Positions 15,623 to 16,070 of a stretch of 16,070 nucleotides of DNA are shown piece after piece; position 1 is the stretch's first letter, and each line of letters opens with the position of its first letter. Made by a program: the position numbers and the translations under genes. This DNA is from Polyangiaceae bacterium. GTDB lineage: Bacteria; Myxococcota; Polyangia; Polyangiales; Polyangiaceae. The notes beneath the pieces are model-generated. The model was not told the DNA's origin, made no database searches, and saw only the letters and a list, made by a program, of their open reading frames with translations. The stretch is taken from NCBI GenBank assembly GCA_025936205.1, contig JAICTU010000181.1, forward strand, positions 1 to 16,070. Reading direction: 5' to 3'.

Positions 15623-15708
15623 GAATTGCTTCGCTGTGAGAATTGCTTCGCTGTGAGAATTGCTTCGCTGTGAGAATTGCTTCACTGTGAGAATTGCTTC
15701 GCTGTGAG
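15608..15708. repeat. 17-bp tandem repeat, about six units
   Basis: The unit ATTGCTTCGCTGTGAGA repeats at 15608, 15625, 15642, 15659 and 15676, with a sixth, 16-base copy at 15693-15708. Only one internal base differs (C-A-C for C-G-C in unit five). The array begins inside the endopeptidase gene and fills most of the space between that gene and the convergent VOC gene. There are no spacers and no hairpin within the unit. Confidence 0.97.
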
Positions 15709-15753
15709 CCAGGCGAATTTTGGCGATCCAGCTGCCCCTCACGCTGTGGAGCG

Positions 15754-16070
15754 TTACTGCGGCAGCAACACCTGTCCTTTTTCGTCGAGCTCCCAGAACG
15801 GGTTGAACGCCACTTCCCAGGGATAGCCGTCCGGATCCGCGAAGTAGCCGGAATAGCCGCCCCAGAAGACGTCACGCGCAGACTTCAGGATGCGCGCGCC
15901 GGCCTTCTCGGCGCGCGCGAGTGCCGCGTCCACCTCCGCCTTCGTCGCCACATTGCACGCGAGCGTGATGCCACCGAAGCCCGAGCCCTCCGGCGAGACG
16001 TGGGCGTCCTCGGCCAGGGCTTGGCGCGGATAGAGGCCAAGCACGACGCCGCCCGCGCTCAGGAATACGA
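15754..16070 (-). CDS. VOC (glyoxalase/bleomycin-resistance fold) protein, C-terminal part
   Basis: The gene runs off the right edge, so the N-terminus is missing; the frame is open from base 16070 to the TAA at 15754-15756. Visible residues begin VFLSAGGVVLGLYPRQALAE, go through GGITLACNVATKAEVDAALA and DVFWGGYSGYFADPDGYPWE, and end near NPFW. DPDGYPWEVAF is the usual closing strand of a VOC module, its Glu often a metal ligand. Members include glyoxalases, dioxygenases and resistance proteins; which one this is cannot be said. It converges on the endopeptidase gene, with the 17-bp repeats in between. Confidence 0.9.
   Translation of the reverse strand, partial: VFLSAGGVVLGLYPRQALAEDAHVSPEGSGFGGITLACNVATKAEVDAALARAEKAGARILKSARDVFWGGYSGYFADPDGYPWEVAFNPFWELDEKGQVLLPQ

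Noticed and set aside
15465..15875. 136-codon minus-strand open frame across the 17-bp repeats
   Set aside because: It exists because the repeat has no stop on that strand. The translated repeat (SNSHSEAILTAKQFSQR) has no family match I recognise, and the frame overlaps two real genes.

Overview
The window is GC-rich throughout. It codes for lipoproteins with Ser/Gly-rich linkers, a cysteine-rich von Willebrand factor A protein, a lamin-tail-domain protein and a stand-alone arginine N-succinyltransferase. This mixture suggests a deltaproteobacterial or myxobacterial genome (Myxococcota, perhaps the Polyangium/Sorangium side). That is an inference from gene content; no rRNA or marker gene is present. 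Long antisense open frames occur opposite almost every real gene, as expected at this GC content, and are not annotated.

Layout. (1) 1-222: a 41-bp tandem repeat array, probably continuing off the left edge, that ends in a perfect 20-bp palindrome. (2) 214-958: a 727-bp deletion derivative of an IS50/Tn5-like insertion sequence (IS4 family), with recognisable 19-bp ends, a transposase remnant lacking its catalytic centre, and a perfect 9-bp target duplication. (3) 1127-7553: four consecutive predicted lipoproteins. They are a beta-propeller protein with one CXXCH haem motif (minus), a gluzincin metallopeptidase (plus), a lamin-tail-domain protein (minus) and a cysteine-rich VWA protein (minus). 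The last two form a likely operon, and the peptidase and lamin-tail genes overlap tail to tail by 55 bp. (4) 7929-10487: a plus-strand run of astA, a membrane-anchored metallophosphoesterase (ATGA overlap) and a YggT-family protein. (5) 10635-12595: a tandem-CBS protein, then a LamB-type carbohydrate porin 11 bp downstream. (6) 12683-12823: a remnant of a LysR-type regulator effector domain. (7) 12909-14189: an MgtC/DUF4010 membrane protein. (8) 14408-15622: a MepA-like murein endopeptidase lipoprotein with a C-terminal LysM domain. Its stop codon lies inside the first unit of a 17-bp tandem repeat (15608-15708). (9) 15754-16070: the C-terminal part of a VOC/glyoxalase-fold protein running off the right edge.

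The common theme is the cell envelope: five lipoproteins, a porin, two multi-pass or anchored membrane proteins and a peptidoglycan hydrolase. I see no single multi-gene system of a clearly new kind. The points most worth a second look are the internally deleted IS50-like element with intact target duplication, the AbrB-like tail on AstA, the cysteine-rich VWA/lamin-tail pair, the haem-motif propeller lipoprotein, and the 17-bp repeat that ends a gene in every frame.
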